64,000 bases of DNA, taken from contig NC_091220.1 in assembly GCF_040958095.1 (NCBI RefSeq), positions 19,002,393 through 19,066,392 of the forward strand, read 5' to 3'. The notes under the pieces were generated by a model. The model saw only the letters and a list, made by a program, of their open reading frames with translations, made no database searches and was not told the origin of the DNA. How positions within the stretch are numbered: the stretch's first letter is position 1; every line of letters starts with the position of its first letter. Positions 51,201 to 61,302 of the stretch are shown one piece after another. Source of the stretch: Procambarus clarkii. Lineage: Eukaryota; Arthropoda; Malacostraca; Decapoda; Cambaridae. Both the position numbers and the translations under genes were made by a program.

Positions 51201-52745
51201 CCTGTTGCTGGACTTGTAGAGGAAACCTTAGCAAATCCTGGTTGCCAAGCTGTAATTGGTCATTTAAAGCAGTTGATCACACTAGTAGTAGTACAACAAG
51301 GACCTGCAACAGCTACCACCACGCTCGGTCATTTGTTACATTGTCGCACTCAAGATGGAACAGTTGGCCACCAGCAAATTCTCTCGGCTGTCATCACAGC
51401 TCTAATGCTAAATCAGGTTGTCCAACATGCACCAAACTCACCACTGTCCACTGCACTTGCCGGGGCACTTCAACCTCAAACTGAGTCTTCTACTATCCTG
51501 ACTTCACTGAATTGTTTGGAGACCTTACTTTGTCGAGGACGTAAGGAAAAATTGCACATTCATCCAACACTTACAGAGGCCATTTTGATAAATATTCCTC
51601 TGTTAGCTGAACTTATTAATAATCCAGCTCTTGGCACAGCTGCTGTGCAAGTGCTTTGCCAATTGCCTTTGAAAAAACCAATTCCTGTAGGTCATATCTT
51701 AAGTTTGAGCCATGCTACTATTTTTTACTTTTTCAGCAGCCTACACGAGTCCAGTGTTACCAAGAAGGTTTGTAATATTGGGAGGTGCCAGCGTGTGTTA
51801 AGTCAGTTGGCTCACTCGTCTCTTGCTCTCAACCATATTATTCGACTACTTGTTGAAGGTGTGTTCAGGCCCGAGTGTGCTCATCTTTTTGGTGCACAGA
51901 AAGAAGCTCACCTTGATTTCAAGAACATTCCAGGAGAAATGTTGATCCAAGCCAATAGACAATTTAACTCATGGGTGAAAGTTCCACAATCTCACACTAG
52001 TATCTTTCACATGGGTATTATTGGAAATGGAAGGCCTGTACAACACCACCAGTACACTACTCTCCCACCTGATATAGTGAGACTTCACACCCAGCTCCTG
52101 CTTAATACTCTTAGTATTTGCTGTTCTTCTCAAGGCAATGGCGAAGGAGCTTCAACTGTTGCTCTTCTTTTAGTAGAGCTAATATCACCAGATATCATGT
52201 TCAATGGGTTTCCTTGGCCAGAAGAGTATATCAAATTTACTTTTGAGAGAGATCTGGCCATTAAGAAAACTTTTGAAGATTTTCCTATAGCATGGTCCCT
52301 TCTGGAATTTGTGGCCACTTACCGTGCTGCCCTTAGTTACTGCTCTGTTCTTGTCCGAGCACTAACAGCTGCTCTTACTGCATTTTGGAATACTTGTCCC
52401 CTTTCTAGAGCCAAGCAAGCTCCAGAGGCTCTGTATGCTACACGATACCTTCTCGATGTAATGGTTACAGCCCAGTTCTTGCCGGGTCCATTGGGAGTGT
52501 TGCCACAGATGGTTGACAACTTGGCACCATTTGAGTTAGTATGTATACTTCAGGATGTATGGATGTACATGCGTGACCACACTCCCTCTCCAGATCGATG
52601 GCTTGAGTTACCTTCTGGGCACCACCAACGTACTTCTGATCCTCCTATGGGTTCATGCTATACGGAGCGTATTCAACGTATTATTCAGTCAAATGTGGCA
52701 ACATTAGGTCATCTCATGACTTTTATGGTGAATGCAGGAGTGTGA
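47967..52745 (+). CDS. INTS5: Integrator complex subunit 5, complete (exons 47967-48239 and 50151-52745)
   Basis: INTS5 is a helical-repeat scaffold subunit of Integrator, the nuclear complex that cleaves snRNA 3' ends and attenuates paused RNA polymerase II transcripts. The two exons join in phase 0 (AGACAG|GTACAT ... TTTCAG|GTATCG) to 955 residues; the human protein is 1019. Diagnostic matches to human INTS5 (recalled) include ALFLLRNLPPARPAALAFL near residue 70, ALLDASAASGPALDWLVAHV followed by GCSFPATVISRVLALGLRSF around residues 195-235, FHMGIIGNGRP in the C-terminal half, LEFVATYRAALSYCSVLVRA, and LAPFELVCILQDVWMYMRDH near the end. No catalytic site is expected. The first ATG of the exon was chosen because translation stays open to the donor and the context is favourable. 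The neighbours show no functional link. Confidence 0.96.
48405..48560 (-). mobile_element. SINE family A, degenerate copy in INTS5 intron
   Basis: CTAACTCCCTGGTACCTGTG and ATTGCTAGGTTAACAGAATC are diverged body motifs. GGGAATTGAACCTATGACC is the reversed B-box region. Confidence 0.65.
48575..48720 (+). mobile_element. SINE family A, opposite orientation
   Basis: B box GGGTTCGGTTCC (48603-48614), then GAAACAAATGCACAGTTTC, TAAATAGGTACCTAAGAGTTAG and GGGCTTCAGCCTGGGAATG. It lies head to head with the copy at 48405-48560, so the intron RNA could form a hairpin. Confidence 0.72.
48721..50108 (-). mobile_element. LINE ORF2 3' half (RT to 3' end) in INTS5 intron
   Basis: On the minus strand the order is ELSIPLQLIFQTSLC-type sequence, KKANTVPIYENGSREEPVNY, RPVSLTSMVVKTLE, later FIIYINDLPEEMKNYINMFA with NDAKIL (the polymerase FADD box, here FAND), then the C-terminal domain and the tail ...GTAACTACATTTAAGTAATTA. 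This is a 5'-truncated, frame-broken copy of the family at 26221-26583. A short SINE-like piece is nested at 49770-49854. Confidence 0.85.
49770..49854 (+). mobile_element. 85-bp retroposed fragment nested in the LINE
   Basis: AGTTCAAGTTCAAATATGTT through CTATTTCTATCCCCCC, flanked by perfect 11-bp direct repeats TTATTATGTCA (49759-49769 and 49855-49865). The host LINE sequence resumes exactly after the second repeat. Confidence 0.8.
50151..52745 (+). CDS. INTS5: INTS5 coding exon 2
   Basis: 2595 nt including the TGA at 52743-52745. An uninterrupted 864-codon exon carries nearly the whole helical-repeat scaffold. The acceptor TTTTTATATTTCAG lies only about 40 bp downstream of the edge of a LINE fragment. 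Confidence 0.97.
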   Translation, partial: VSSHMRGYSAGDSSRKTENADDGLSGQLESLLGDLLESTPGVWGPLVSQWAVEQLGRWSVEFANTVVGRGDATLEEVVAGWLSCSPARTLASLTVVCVAHDPDTAVAALLDASAASGPALDWLVAHVGCSFPATVISRVLALGLRSFATCHGRPPEHQLASVNKILSHLADRHLPDIRRSLHAILLRTFNGASDPETKASVPFLLCLAVTSRSRAVLAALTSGLDTLLMPSDHLAALAVQVGWWVPKYFTSHSQLQEMVVHLVLDTGGSAAPSLLRLLLQGAASAAKLPPAVASAVNNILQGVVGEICMVTYMRRNAGSNRIHIPFLVGLRGGGLDGSDVGMAVGGKAISPVAGLVEETLANPGCQAVIGHLKQLITLVVVQQGPATATTTLGHLLHCRTQDGTVGHQQILSAVITALMLNQVVQHAPNSPLSTALAGALQPQTESSTILTSLNCLETLLCRGRKEKLHIHPTLTEAILINIPLLAELINNPALGTAAVQVLCQLPLKKPIPVGHILSLSHATIFYFFSSLHESSVTKKVCNIGRCQRVLSQLAHSSLALNHIIRLLVEGVFRPECAHLFGAQKEAHLDFKNIPGEMLIQANRQFNSWVKVPQSHTSIFHMGIIGNGRPVQHHQYTTLPPDIVRLHTQLLLNTLSICCSSQGNGEGASTVALLLVELISPDIMFNGFPWPEEYIKFTFERDLAIKKTFEDFPIAWSLLEFVATYRAALSYCSVLVRALTAALTAFWNTCPLSRAKQAPEALYATRYLLDVMVTAQFLPGPLGVLPQMVDNLAPFELVCILQDVWMYMRDHTPSPDRWLELPSGHHQRTSDPPMGSCYTERIQRIIQSNVATLGHLMTFMVNAGV

Positions 52746-52929
52746 ATAGTTATTGTATTATATGAGTTATATTTGAGTGTGTAAACAATAGAAATGGCTT
52801 TTAGGAAGTGTTTTGTAACATCTTATTACTGTAATGAGAGAAATCTAAATTTTAATTCATGTGATTGCAGTAAATTGTGACCTCACACAGGTGCTTTTAT
52901 TAACCTCTTCCAACCTTTACCCTCTCCCT
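52746..52929 (+). other. INTS5: INTS5 3' UTR / flank
   Basis: No AATAAA is seen between the stop and the LINE that begins near 52930. The poly(A) site is unresolved and may use a variant hexamer or lie inside the LINE. Confidence 0.4.
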
Positions 52930-54392
52930 GTCCAGCTCGTTGTTGCCATGAGGGGGCTTGGTGGGCGGCTGCCGGGGTGTGATGCTCTATGGGACAGTCC
53001 TCTGTCCTTTTGTGGCCTTGTACTCCTGCTGCTGTCCAAACTAATTTTGCTGGGCAACTTTTCCTTTTGTTTCGTTTTTCTCCCCCCCCCCCTCTTCTCC
53101 TTTCTAATTGTCATTTCCCGCCGACCTTGTGCCTGTTTTGATCATTCTTTTCACCTTCTTTGGTTTAGATGCCCGGGTGTTTGAGGAGGCATACTCTTGC
53201 ACCCGTAGAACTGTAGTACCCAACGTCTCGAGCGAGGGGACCCTTTTATTGTCAATCCTCCTTTCGTCACTGAACCCAATCTCGACGGACTGACGGTTCT
53301 TAAAGGGGCATTTGTGGGGCGTATACTCACTTGTTGGGTGTTCAGCCTCTAATTGTGGCTCTGTGGTGGGTGTGGGGGCACATTCGTGAATGAAAGTATT
53401 ACCTCTCGTTTTTATGTCAGATAATGTTCCTCTTGTACCTTCTCAGGCTTGTGGGGTGGGCGACCAAGCCCCCCGAGTCGCACTGTTGGAAGACCGGGCT
53501 CTGTAGACCCCGCTGCATTGGACCCCGACCTTGCTTCTTCTTTGACCCTCCTGACTACTCCCCTCGGCTCCCCTCCCTCCTCTGTGGTAGTCGAGCCACA
53601 AGCTCCCAGTGGTGACCACCTCGTCCCCTGGCACGGCTCAGTCTCTCATTGTGACTACTGCGTCTTTTAACCCCTCTCTCTGAGGGTTCTCAATGCTGTC
53701 CTCGCCACGGCCGCACTCACACGATCCCTTCCCGTACTGATGCGTACCAAGCCTTGTTTGGTCCCGCTTTGTGGGACAAATACTTTAATCTCCTCCCTCT
53801 GGATTCTCGCCTCCTGACGATTTCTCCCTCCACAGGCACCTTGTTGATTCTGTAGATGCCTCTGTTACTTTCAACCCCACCCGTCTCGGTATATGTGTCG
53901 TTGCTGCTGCTTCTCAGGATGCAGCCACCCGCTTGGCCGCCTTATCCTGCCTTGCAAGATCCCTGCTCGGGTCTCCAAGAATGCTCGATTGAATGCCAGT
54001 GTTGGCACTGTTCTCCTCCCACCGCATGTTGCAACCGGTGTTATTAATCTACAAGCCTGCCACGAAGATATTTGGCATATTCTCGAAGCCCAGGGCCATT
54101 CTGTTCTCCAGGTAGACACGTTTACTTGTTCCCCTCGTGGTTGTCACCGTCAGCCCCTTCGGGTTGTGAAGATTACCTTTGATGGTAGGACCCTTCCGCC
54201 CTCTGTCATTCTTGCTGGTGCCAGGTGCTCCGTCCAGAAGTACATTCCCTCTCCTCGGCTCTGTAATAAGTGCTGGAGGTTTGGGCATGGTGCCCTCCGA
54301 TGCTCCGGTACTGTCTCTCTGTCCCATGTGTAAGGGTTAAGTCGGAGTGCACTTCTCCCCAGGCTCGCTGCCTCAATTGCGGTGAGGCCAAT
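52930..54392 (+). mobile_element. LINE 5' UTR and partial ORF1 with CCHC knuckle
   Basis: GC-rich pyrimidine-tract sequence precedes a frame-broken ORF1 beginning about 53418 (MSDNVPLVPSQACGVGDQAP). A later part reads RTDAYQALFGPALWDKYFNL (about 53730-53790). 53893-54333 stays open and ends SPRLCNKCWRFGHGALRC, a CCHC zinc knuckle typical of Jockey/I-type ORF1 proteins. A second knuckle starts (CLNCGEAN) and is cut at 54392, where satellite-like repeats begin. ORF2 is absent, which is unusual because LINEs normally lose the 5' end. Confidence 0.75.
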
Positions 54393-54945
54393 TAGTGAAA
54401 ACGGCGATGAGCCATATGTTGCCCCCCCCCCCCTACAATTTTTGGAATATCGGAAATCTGTTTCATGAGCGTTATTTTCGAGCCGAATTCTGGCTCATTG
54501 CACATATCTGATGTTTGAAATTACGAATTATTATACCGAAAATATGCCAGTTAGTGAAAACGACGATGAGTCGTATTTTGGCCAAACCCCCCTGCAGTTT
54601 TCTAAATATCAGAAATATCACATATCTGACTTATGAGCATTATATTTTAGCCGATTTCTGACACTGCGCAAATTTTGAGTCTGAAAATATGCCAATTTGT
54701 GAAAACGGCGATGGGTCACATTTTGCCCAAACCCCCCCTGCAGTTTTCAAAATATCTAAAATGTGGGAAATTTGGCTCCTGAGCGTGATTTTAGAGCCGA
54801 ATTCTGACTCTCTGCACCTATTTTCATTTTCAAATTACGATGTTTTATACCGAAAATATGCCAATTGCTGAAAAAGGTGATGGGTCATATTTTGCCCAAA
54901 CCCCCCCTGCAGTTTTCAAAATATCTGAAATGTGGGAAATTTTGG
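54389..54945. repeat. Satellite-like tandem repeat, units of 143-169 bp, about 3.4 copies
   Basis: Units start GCCARTTAGTGAAAACGRCG at 54389, 54547, about 54690 and about 54859. Each contains a C-rich run (CCAAACCCCCCCTGCAGTTTTC) and TATACCGAAAATATGCCA. The copies are 70-85% alike by eye. Confidence 0.82.
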
Positions 54946-55074
54946 TACACACATTAGAAATTGTGTACTAAACATTTAGTGTTACTGTAGTAGTATTTTC
55001 ATATGGGAAAAAAAGTGGCTATCTATATAAATTATTTTATAAGGTGTTAATGGTAACTAATAAACTGGTCAACA

Positions 55075-55080
55075 TTTATT
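55075..55080 (-). terminator. MRPL35: MRPL35 poly(A) signal
   Basis: AATAAA on the minus strand, 48 bp past the stop codon. It is the first hexamer after the stop. Confidence 0.65.
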
Positions 55081-55127
55081 TGCTACAATATTTACATATT
55101 TCAAAGAAAAGACCATTTTACATCAGC

Positions 55128-55238
55128 TTAATAAAATTCTCTTGGGTATGACCGAGTTAAATAATAGTTGTCGCGTCGCATGTATGACTTGTAAGGATCA
55201 TCAGGGTAGTGTCGCACTCTCTTCCAGCACCGAGTAAC
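55128..55238 (-). CDS. MRPL35: MRPL35 last coding exon
   Basis: 111 nt, acceptor TGCCATGTACAG, phase 0, stop TAA at 55128-55130. It encodes VTRCWKRVRHYPDDPYKSYM and an extra tail ending TRSYPREFY. Confidence 0.93.
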   Translation of the reverse strand, partial: VTRCWKRVRHYPDDPYKSYMRRDNYYLTRSYPREFY

Positions 55239-58200
55239 CTGTACATGGCAAACAAAACAAAAAAAATTATTTTAACGTTCAACAATTCTTTCTGAACCTG
55301 ATTATGCAAGGACTGTACTAATTTAGTACAGTTGCTCATCTCTGGATACTTATGGTATTAATATTCTTGGTGGACTAAAGTTGTATAGTCCAGCATTAGG
55401 TTTATTACAAAATTAATGGTATGATTCAAGAGAGAATTTGTACATACAGCATCCATTCCAGTGTTAATATTGCCTAAAAGTGCAACATGCAGTTTATAAC
55501 TGCACATGCAAGTGTACAGACACCCTGATGCCAGTTTCCAGTAAGATACACCACTTATTTGTAAGAGAATTTTGCTAATATAAGAGTGTACTGTATAGCA
55601 TTGCCTATAATATATCTTTCATTTTCATATGACTAGGCACCACTCCTAGAGTAACACATACGGTGCTTAGTTCCTAGACACTGTAGCCTGCTGGTGTCCA
55701 AAGACTAGCATCCAGGAATATCAGTGAAATGTCTGCTATTATGTTCAGTGGTTCATTTCTAGGGAACCGCTAAGCATCAAGATTTGATATATGTACTGTA
55801 GTACAGTACTCTATTAGTACTCATGTTGTTTAGTACAGTAACTTTCTTTCCACGAGTCTCAAGACTAGAAACAAGACACACCATGTTTCGTGATTCATTC
55901 CTTGGAAACCACCTAATGTTAAAGTCTAATATCAATATGTAAGGCAGCAAGGTGTGTTTGATATAATATTGGTGGCATTTTCAATTGATTTGCAGACACT
56001 GAATACAGGAGCAATTTAGATACCCATGTCAGAGTACCATTGCCTTCAATGCACTGTTGTACCCAATGTTGTACCCAATGTCTACCCAGTGTTATCCTTC
56101 ATGTAAATAATCATACCTTGCCCTGAAAATTTAAAAAGGACATTAAATCATATATAACAACTTAAATTAAAAGAACAAATTAATTTTTTCAGAACCAAGC
56201 ACTGAATCACAGCACACATGAACATTAGCATATTTATTGCAGCAATTTTCTATTACATGCCATTTTAAAATGATTTTGTAGTACTGAATACAGTAAGCAA
56301 AGAGTTTCTGACACTTGAAATCCCATTTTATGCATTGGTCAAGAGACACTAGATTTTTTTTGTATCATTGTCTGGTGACCAGAGACTTCACCCCTGTTGC
56401 AATTTGTCTCATCATTTCTCATAACATCAAATTAAGAATATCTTATGGGCACAAAAATAAAAACTAGGCCACATAATAAACTCATTTAGACTATTAGCAT
56501 GTCATCAATATCAATGTAAATGTGTCTTTGTGGCTTACTGGCCATAAAATCACTCAAAGACTTCAATGATCTGGAGTCGATAGAATGAAGAAACTTACGA
56601 GTCAACAGTAGAGAATTTACTTGTCGGTATTTGACAATGCAAAGTACTGGTACTGGGATCTTCATTAAGCACTCTAAATTCCTCACAACATAGATAAGTT
56701 GACAGTTGCTCACAGTTCCTGCGACGGCGCTGGAACCAATCGTATTGGCGTATGCCTTTCCATTGGAGACTTTCAGCGCCGTGGAGAGCGGGGGACCTGC
56801 TGCCTGGGTAACAGCTTCTCCCCCGTATCAACCTACCCTGGCTTTGCACCCTGGTGAGGCCACTCCAGACTGACAACCAGAGCACAACTCCATAGTCTCC
56901 TGAGACTGATGGATGCCTACTACTACTACTAGATTAAACACAATTATGAGAGCCTTTCTTGTACAAAAGTGCATTTAAAATTTCATTAGAAAATAGAGTT
57001 AAGTTTTTCATATTTTAAATGCTTTGTAATGTTGCTGACATGCACCAAGCTATTGGTCACTTGGAGTGAGAGAAAAACAATTATCTGGAGAATAATGTAC
57101 TTCATCAGGAAATGCAAGTCCCCTATGAAATGTTAAACAGGACATTTCCTACCATTTTATCTAACAAATTAGACTGTGTAGCATTGACGAATACATGTGT
57201 CTTGCATCGCCGCCTTTGTGCAGGAGACTTTTTCCACATCCTTTTGCTCGCTCCTGCTCTAGCACGTATCCAAATGCCTCGGCCTGCCCTGAAATTATAT
57301 ATTTAGGTTTAATCAATGTAGTGCTGTACAGTATAGCAATGTATAGAAAAATAACATTTGTTTTAAGTAGGATACTGCATTCTGTAATGTAAACAAATTA
57401 TTTAAATCTTATTGATAACCAGCTATAATGATATCTTTGGTGCCTAGTACCTTCTATGAGCTCTGAATTCAGTGCCCTTGGTTATTGTCTGGAAACATAT
57501 TTACTAATCACATTCCCAGTGGCTTAGCACACAAAACTGACTTTACCCATATCCAGTCATCTCAACAGTGAGGGAGATGACTTCCTGTCTCAATTGTTCC
57601 ACAGTTGCAATTGGAGACATTATAAGATATTTATAGCAATTTGAAATTGTGATTTTTTTTTAACTTTTTTTATTCATGTTATGATGTTGATTTATAAGGA
57701 AAAGTTGAACCATTCGCCATGAGGATTATGCACAAAAAAAATTGAGTGTGTATGAGGAAGTTTCAGTGCCCATGCACCGGGCTCCTTAAGATGTAACAAC
57801 AAAATTTCTGAAACTGGTATCAATATCAGAATGTAAATAATTTGAAATTCTGTACAGTATATTTAAGATAATACTGTATATAGAACATTTTATATGCAGT
57901 ATTATACAAGTATTTAAATACAGTATTTTAACTTGATTGCAAAGAACTTTTTTTTCCCAAATATTCTAAGAAAGGCACATAGCCGAGAGATCTGACCAAT
58001 AGCAAGGTTAAAACAACTTACCAATCAAGTCTCTTAAATCGCTTGATGACTGCTTTAACACTCTTGCGCTTGCCCTTTCGCATGGACCACTTGATGACTG
58101 ACCGTGTCTGAACTGCACTGACAGGTACAGGAGCAGCCAAGAGACTTGTTTGAGTGTTTGGAAACCATGTTGACATCCTTGCTTCTAAAGTGGCTTTCAA

Positions 58201-58770
58201 TCTGTAATGTTAATATTATTAACAAATATACAAGTGACATTATGTACTAGGAAATCATGGCACTGATAATCAAACTCGTTCCAATGCCTAGTCAGAATCT
58301 CAAATCCCAACATAAAAAAATCAAGATTGTGCAAGCCCAAACTACTGGGTACAGTACTTCTCCCCATCAAGGCCACCAAGGTACAATGACCACACAGAAT
58401 AATAATATAGGAAATTTTGCCTATCATAGAATGTAACAAATTTTACCTATCATAGAATGTAGCAAATTTTGCCTATCATAGAATGTAGTAATAAAATGTT
58501 TAGACTTATGTACCTCACAAGAAATAACATACAGTATCACAATCGGTTCATTTTGAAACTTCCTTACCCTGGCACTGTTCTAGAAGCCAAGCTGTATGGT
58601 GGAACAGTTGCCGTCTTAAACTGACACTGCAACAGCCCAGATGACAAATTAAGCCTCAGTCCATTATGGTTTGTAAGTATCGACACATTTCTAGAACCAA
58701 CTGCCGGTACTGACGGAATTAAAAGAACTCTACCGTAGGACGAGAGTCTAGACACTCGTCGCAGCAGCAT
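55128..58770 (-). CDS. MRPL35: Mitochondrial ribosomal protein bL35m (exons 58770-58568, 58201-58022, 57288-57153, 55238-55128)
   Basis: This gene encodes a structural protein of the mitochondrial large ribosomal subunit, imported from the cytosol. Four exons join with phases 2, 2 and 0 to 209 residues; human is 188. The first about 65 residues (MLLRRVSRLSSYGRVLLIPS...) are rich in Arg and Ser with few acids, as in a mitochondrial targeting peptide. The core matches bL35: RKGKRKSVKAVIKRFKRLDW, then GIWIRARAGASKRMWKKSPA, RRRCKTHVFVNATQSNLLDKM and WKRVRHYPDDPYKSY (human RKGKRKTVKAVIDRFLRL, GLWVRRKAG, LLDKM, DDPYQKY, recalled). The ATG sits exactly at the acceptor of exon 58770, so a 5' UTR exon is needed; a donor at 61303 fits. 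The C-terminus extends past the human one. The gene is convergent with INTS5. Confidence 0.95.
55239..57152. other. MRPL35 last intron
   Basis: Mostly AT-rich and unannotated; the TAC-tailed repeat occupies 56713-56931. Confidence 0.6.
56713..56931 (+). repeat. Dispersed repeat with (TAC)n tail, copy 3
   Basis: Same unit as 4465-4688 (CAGTTCCTGCGACGGCGCTG ... GAGACTGATGGATGCCTAC and TAC triplets). It lies in the MRPL35 last intron and is the best-preserved of the three. Confidence 0.82.
57153..57288 (-). CDS. MRPL35: MRPL35 third coding exon
   Basis: 136 nt, acceptor ATATAATTTCAG and donor AAAATG|GTAGGA, phase 2 to phase 0. It encodes AGRGIWIRARAGASKRMWKK through QSNLLDKM. Relative to human (RLHCGLW) there are about three extra residues (WAGRGIW) at the junction. 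Two AG dinucleotides just inside the exon would not keep the frame. Confidence 0.92.
57289..58021. other. MRPL35 intron
   Basis: AT-rich; several TACAGTATA motifs (57853-57930), no recognised element. Confidence 0.5.
58022..58201 (-). CDS. MRPL35: MRPL35 second coding exon, start of bL35 core
   Basis: 180 nt, acceptor AACATTACAG and donor GATTG|GTAAGT, phase 2 to phase 2. It contains RKGKRKSVKAVIKRFKRLDW, the conserved RNA-binding basic block. Confidence 0.95.
58417..58492. repeat. 29-bp tandem repeat, about 2.6 copies
   Basis: TTTTGCCTATCATAGAATGT + AGCAAA repeats in the intron between the first two MRPL35 coding exons. Confidence 0.85.
58568..58770 (-). CDS. MRPL35: MRPL35 first coding exon, targeting region
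   Basis: 203 nt. Acceptor TTTTGTTGCAG is followed directly by ATG; donor CCAGG|GTAAGG leaves phase 2. It encodes a basic, serine-rich presequence-like stretch. Confidence 0.88.
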
Positions 58771-59218
58771 CTGCAACAAAAGTGTATATTAAGTATTTTT
58801 ATGAGAAAAACTAAATGTTAAAACATTTTACTTTAGCTTTGCTGAGGAATTATAGTACTGTACATTACTGTACTTGTATTTGCATTTAATGATTCAAATT
58901 ACTGTATTTACATATTTAAATAACAAACAGTGAAGCTGAGCTTCGTATAATAAAGCCTAAATAAACAACAAATTTAAATCATATTAGAAGTCTAAACTTA
59001 TAATTAGGGAAAAATATATTTCTAGGTTAGAAGCCACTGGCATGGATATCCAGAGCCTGTACAGCAATACAGCAAAGATCAATCATTAAAAACAAATACA
59101 GTACTGTACTGCAATTAGTACAGTACATGTTTAGTCATTGAACTTGTCAAACATCATCATCAATGCCGCATTTGGCAGGAGTGAAGAAAAATTAGATTTC
59201 TGGAACTCATGCTTTCTT
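58771..59218. other. Part of the MRPL35 5' intron without recognised features
   Basis: AT-rich with TACAGTACTGTAC-type short palindromes near 59095-59130. Confidence 0.45.
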
Positions 59219-59451
59219 CTTGAGGTTATTTTGAGATGATTTCGGGGCTTAGCGTCCCCGCGGCCCGGTCCTCGACCAGGCCTCCTTTTTGTTACACACC
59301 CCCTGGAAGCAGCCCATAGCAGCTGTCTAACTCCCAGGTACCTATTTACTGCTAGGTGAACAGGAGCATCAGGGTGAAATAAACTCTGCCCATTTGTTTC
59401 TGCCTCCACCGGGGATCGAACCTGGAACCTGAGGACTGCGAATCTGAAGCG
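59219..59451 (-). mobile_element. tRNA-derived SINE, family A
   Basis: Well-preserved copy: tail TTGAGATGATTTCGGGGCTT (plus reading), CTCCTTTTTGTTACACACCC, CAGGTACCTATTTACTGCTAG, and reversed B box GGGGATCGAACC at 59411-59422. It is truncated within the A box. Confidence 0.88.
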
Positions 59452-59871
59452 TATGTACCATTATCAGGTTTTCAGAAAGACATTTTGCAGAATTCACTGC
59501 ACTGGATTTTCCCAATATTTCACATGTACAGATTGGTGACATTAATTTATAGCTCTTGTGACAGCATTAAAAAAAAAAAAAAAAAAGCTTACAAATTACA
59601 GTAATTTATCATATATATCATTGGAAAGGCTGAAATGTGAACCTCAAGAACTCATGTCTAACCTAAGGATTGTGGAGATATAATATACAAGAATTTCTAA
59701 GACCATAGGGAAAATAACACAGCTTCAGGCTGCCTCCTTACTAGTGGTACTGCTGCATTATAGACCACTTATTTGTATCCGCACATTATATCTCTTGACA
59801 GTGTCTTGTGTTGCATCTGCTTCACATTGTAGATGACTTACAAGACTCCACAGATGAAATTTAGGTCTATC
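59452..59871. other. MRPL35 5' intron, featureless part
   Basis: Contains an A run at 59570-59585; no recognised element. Confidence 0.45.
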
Positions 59872-60130
59872 TTTTTGAGATATATACAAGAGTTGTTACA
59901 TTCTTGTACAGCCACTAGTACGCGTGGCGTTTCGGGCAGGTCCCTGGAATACGATCCCTGCCGCGAAGAATCGTTGTTACAACCAAGTACCCATTTTACT
60001 GTCGAGTTAAACAGAGGCTACAGTTAAGGATTTGCGGCTCAGGAAATCCTCCCCGGCCAGGATACGAACCCATGATAAAGCGCTCGCGGAACGCCAGGCG
60101 AGTGTCTTACCACTACACCACGGAGACTGG
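59872..60130 (-). mobile_element. tRNA-derived SINE, family B, second copy
   Basis: Matches 47330-47592 closely, including AGCCACTAGTACGCGTGGCG, GTTACAACCAAGTACCCATT and the head GAGTGTCTTACCACTACACC. The minus-strand promoter boxes are intact (TGTAGTGGTAAGACACTC and GGGTTCGTATCC). Confidence 0.88.
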
Positions 60131-60659
60131 TGTAGCGGTAATCTACTTTCGGATATGTTTTGGACCCTACTGTAGCTTTATCCAGATTAAATGTTACGCA
60201 GAAGCCAAAATGATGGACAGAAAACAGATGCTTTTCACCCACATGGTTTTAGACCCAGGGAACTGCTTACCCACTGAAGCATAAATGTCAAGACACTACA
60301 GTACTTCTGTTCAAAATACAGTTTAAAAAAATTCTCAGGAACAATAGGTAGTATCTTTGACAAGCTGATGGCTTCCTGTACCCATTGAGGTCACTGGAGA
60401 GATGTGGCCCTCAGGTAAATTTAGGCAACCCAACCTAAGCTTTTACCGAGGCAAACATAATGTTATCGTAACAAAAAAGCAAAAATAAAATCCACATCTA
60501 GGCCTAGATGAATGGGTCAAAATAAAAAAGTGGATATGGATCATTTCATATACTGAACTGTACAAGTTCGTTTGCTAATGGATTTTTATTATATTAAATG
60601 CAACTCAACGCTTGACAAACCCAACCAAACCTGACAATTCAACCCAACTTACATTAACA
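60131..60659. other. MRPL35 5' intron with a dispersed-repeat scrap
   Basis: GATGGCTTCCTGTACCCATT with CCTCAGGTAAATTTAGG (60366-60427) recurs in variant form at 61026-61126 and 46490-46545, a short interspersed motif in this genome. Confidence 0.45.
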
Positions 60660-60756
60660 TTACCTAGCCTAGCCTAGCCTAGCCTAATCTAGCCTAGCCT
60701 AACCTAACCTAACCTAGCCTAACCTTACCTAGCCTAGCCTAACCTAGCCTAGCCAT
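60660..60756. repeat. Degenerate CCTAG/CCTAA array, telomere-like
   Basis: About 19 pentamers, mostly CCTAG with runs of CCTAA. CCTAA is the complement of the arthropod telomere unit TTAGG. It is interstitial, inside the MRPL35 5' intron. Confidence 0.8.
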
Positions 60757-61302
60757 TAGACTAACCTAATGCTATACACAGTTTTAACCTGAAGTCAGCG
60801 AGTTACCTACAAAGTGCCCGGGCACGATAAGTCATACCGTACCCATGACGGCTTTCCGACAGATTTTAAAAACCCATCCACCCTAAGTTAACACAGACTA
60901 ATCTAACCATTTATACAAATTATATACCATATAAAGTTACAGTGTTCTACCAATTAGAAAACAAGTTTTGTCGAAATGCAAAAAATGTCCTAACAATCCT
61001 TTTGACTATTAGATATATGCCCAAGGCTTCCTGTCCCCCGTCGAGGGCACTGAGATAGTGATCATCAGGGCTTCCTGTCCCCGGCAAAGCCACTGGAGAT
61101 GATGACTCTCAGGTAAATTCAGGTAAATAATTGCTATTGAGGGTATAGTGAAGAGCCGGTCTAAGAGCAGCCTACACTATATAACCGGCTCATCTCCACC
61201 AATACCCAGTACATGAGGGCTCTCTTGACTCCCCGTGCCCAATAATAACCACATAAATACCCACATCATTGACTCAATTTACACAAAATATTCACGACTC
61301 AC
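60757..61302. other. MRPL35 5' intron, first part
   Basis: Unique-looking sequence plus the GGCTTCCTGTCCCC repeat scrap (61026-61126). It begins at the minus-strand donor GTGAGT at 61302. Confidence 0.45.

Noticed and set aside
53871-54327. Minus-strand open frames opposite the LINE ORF1
   Set aside because: They are shadows of the plus-strand frame with the CCHC knuckle.
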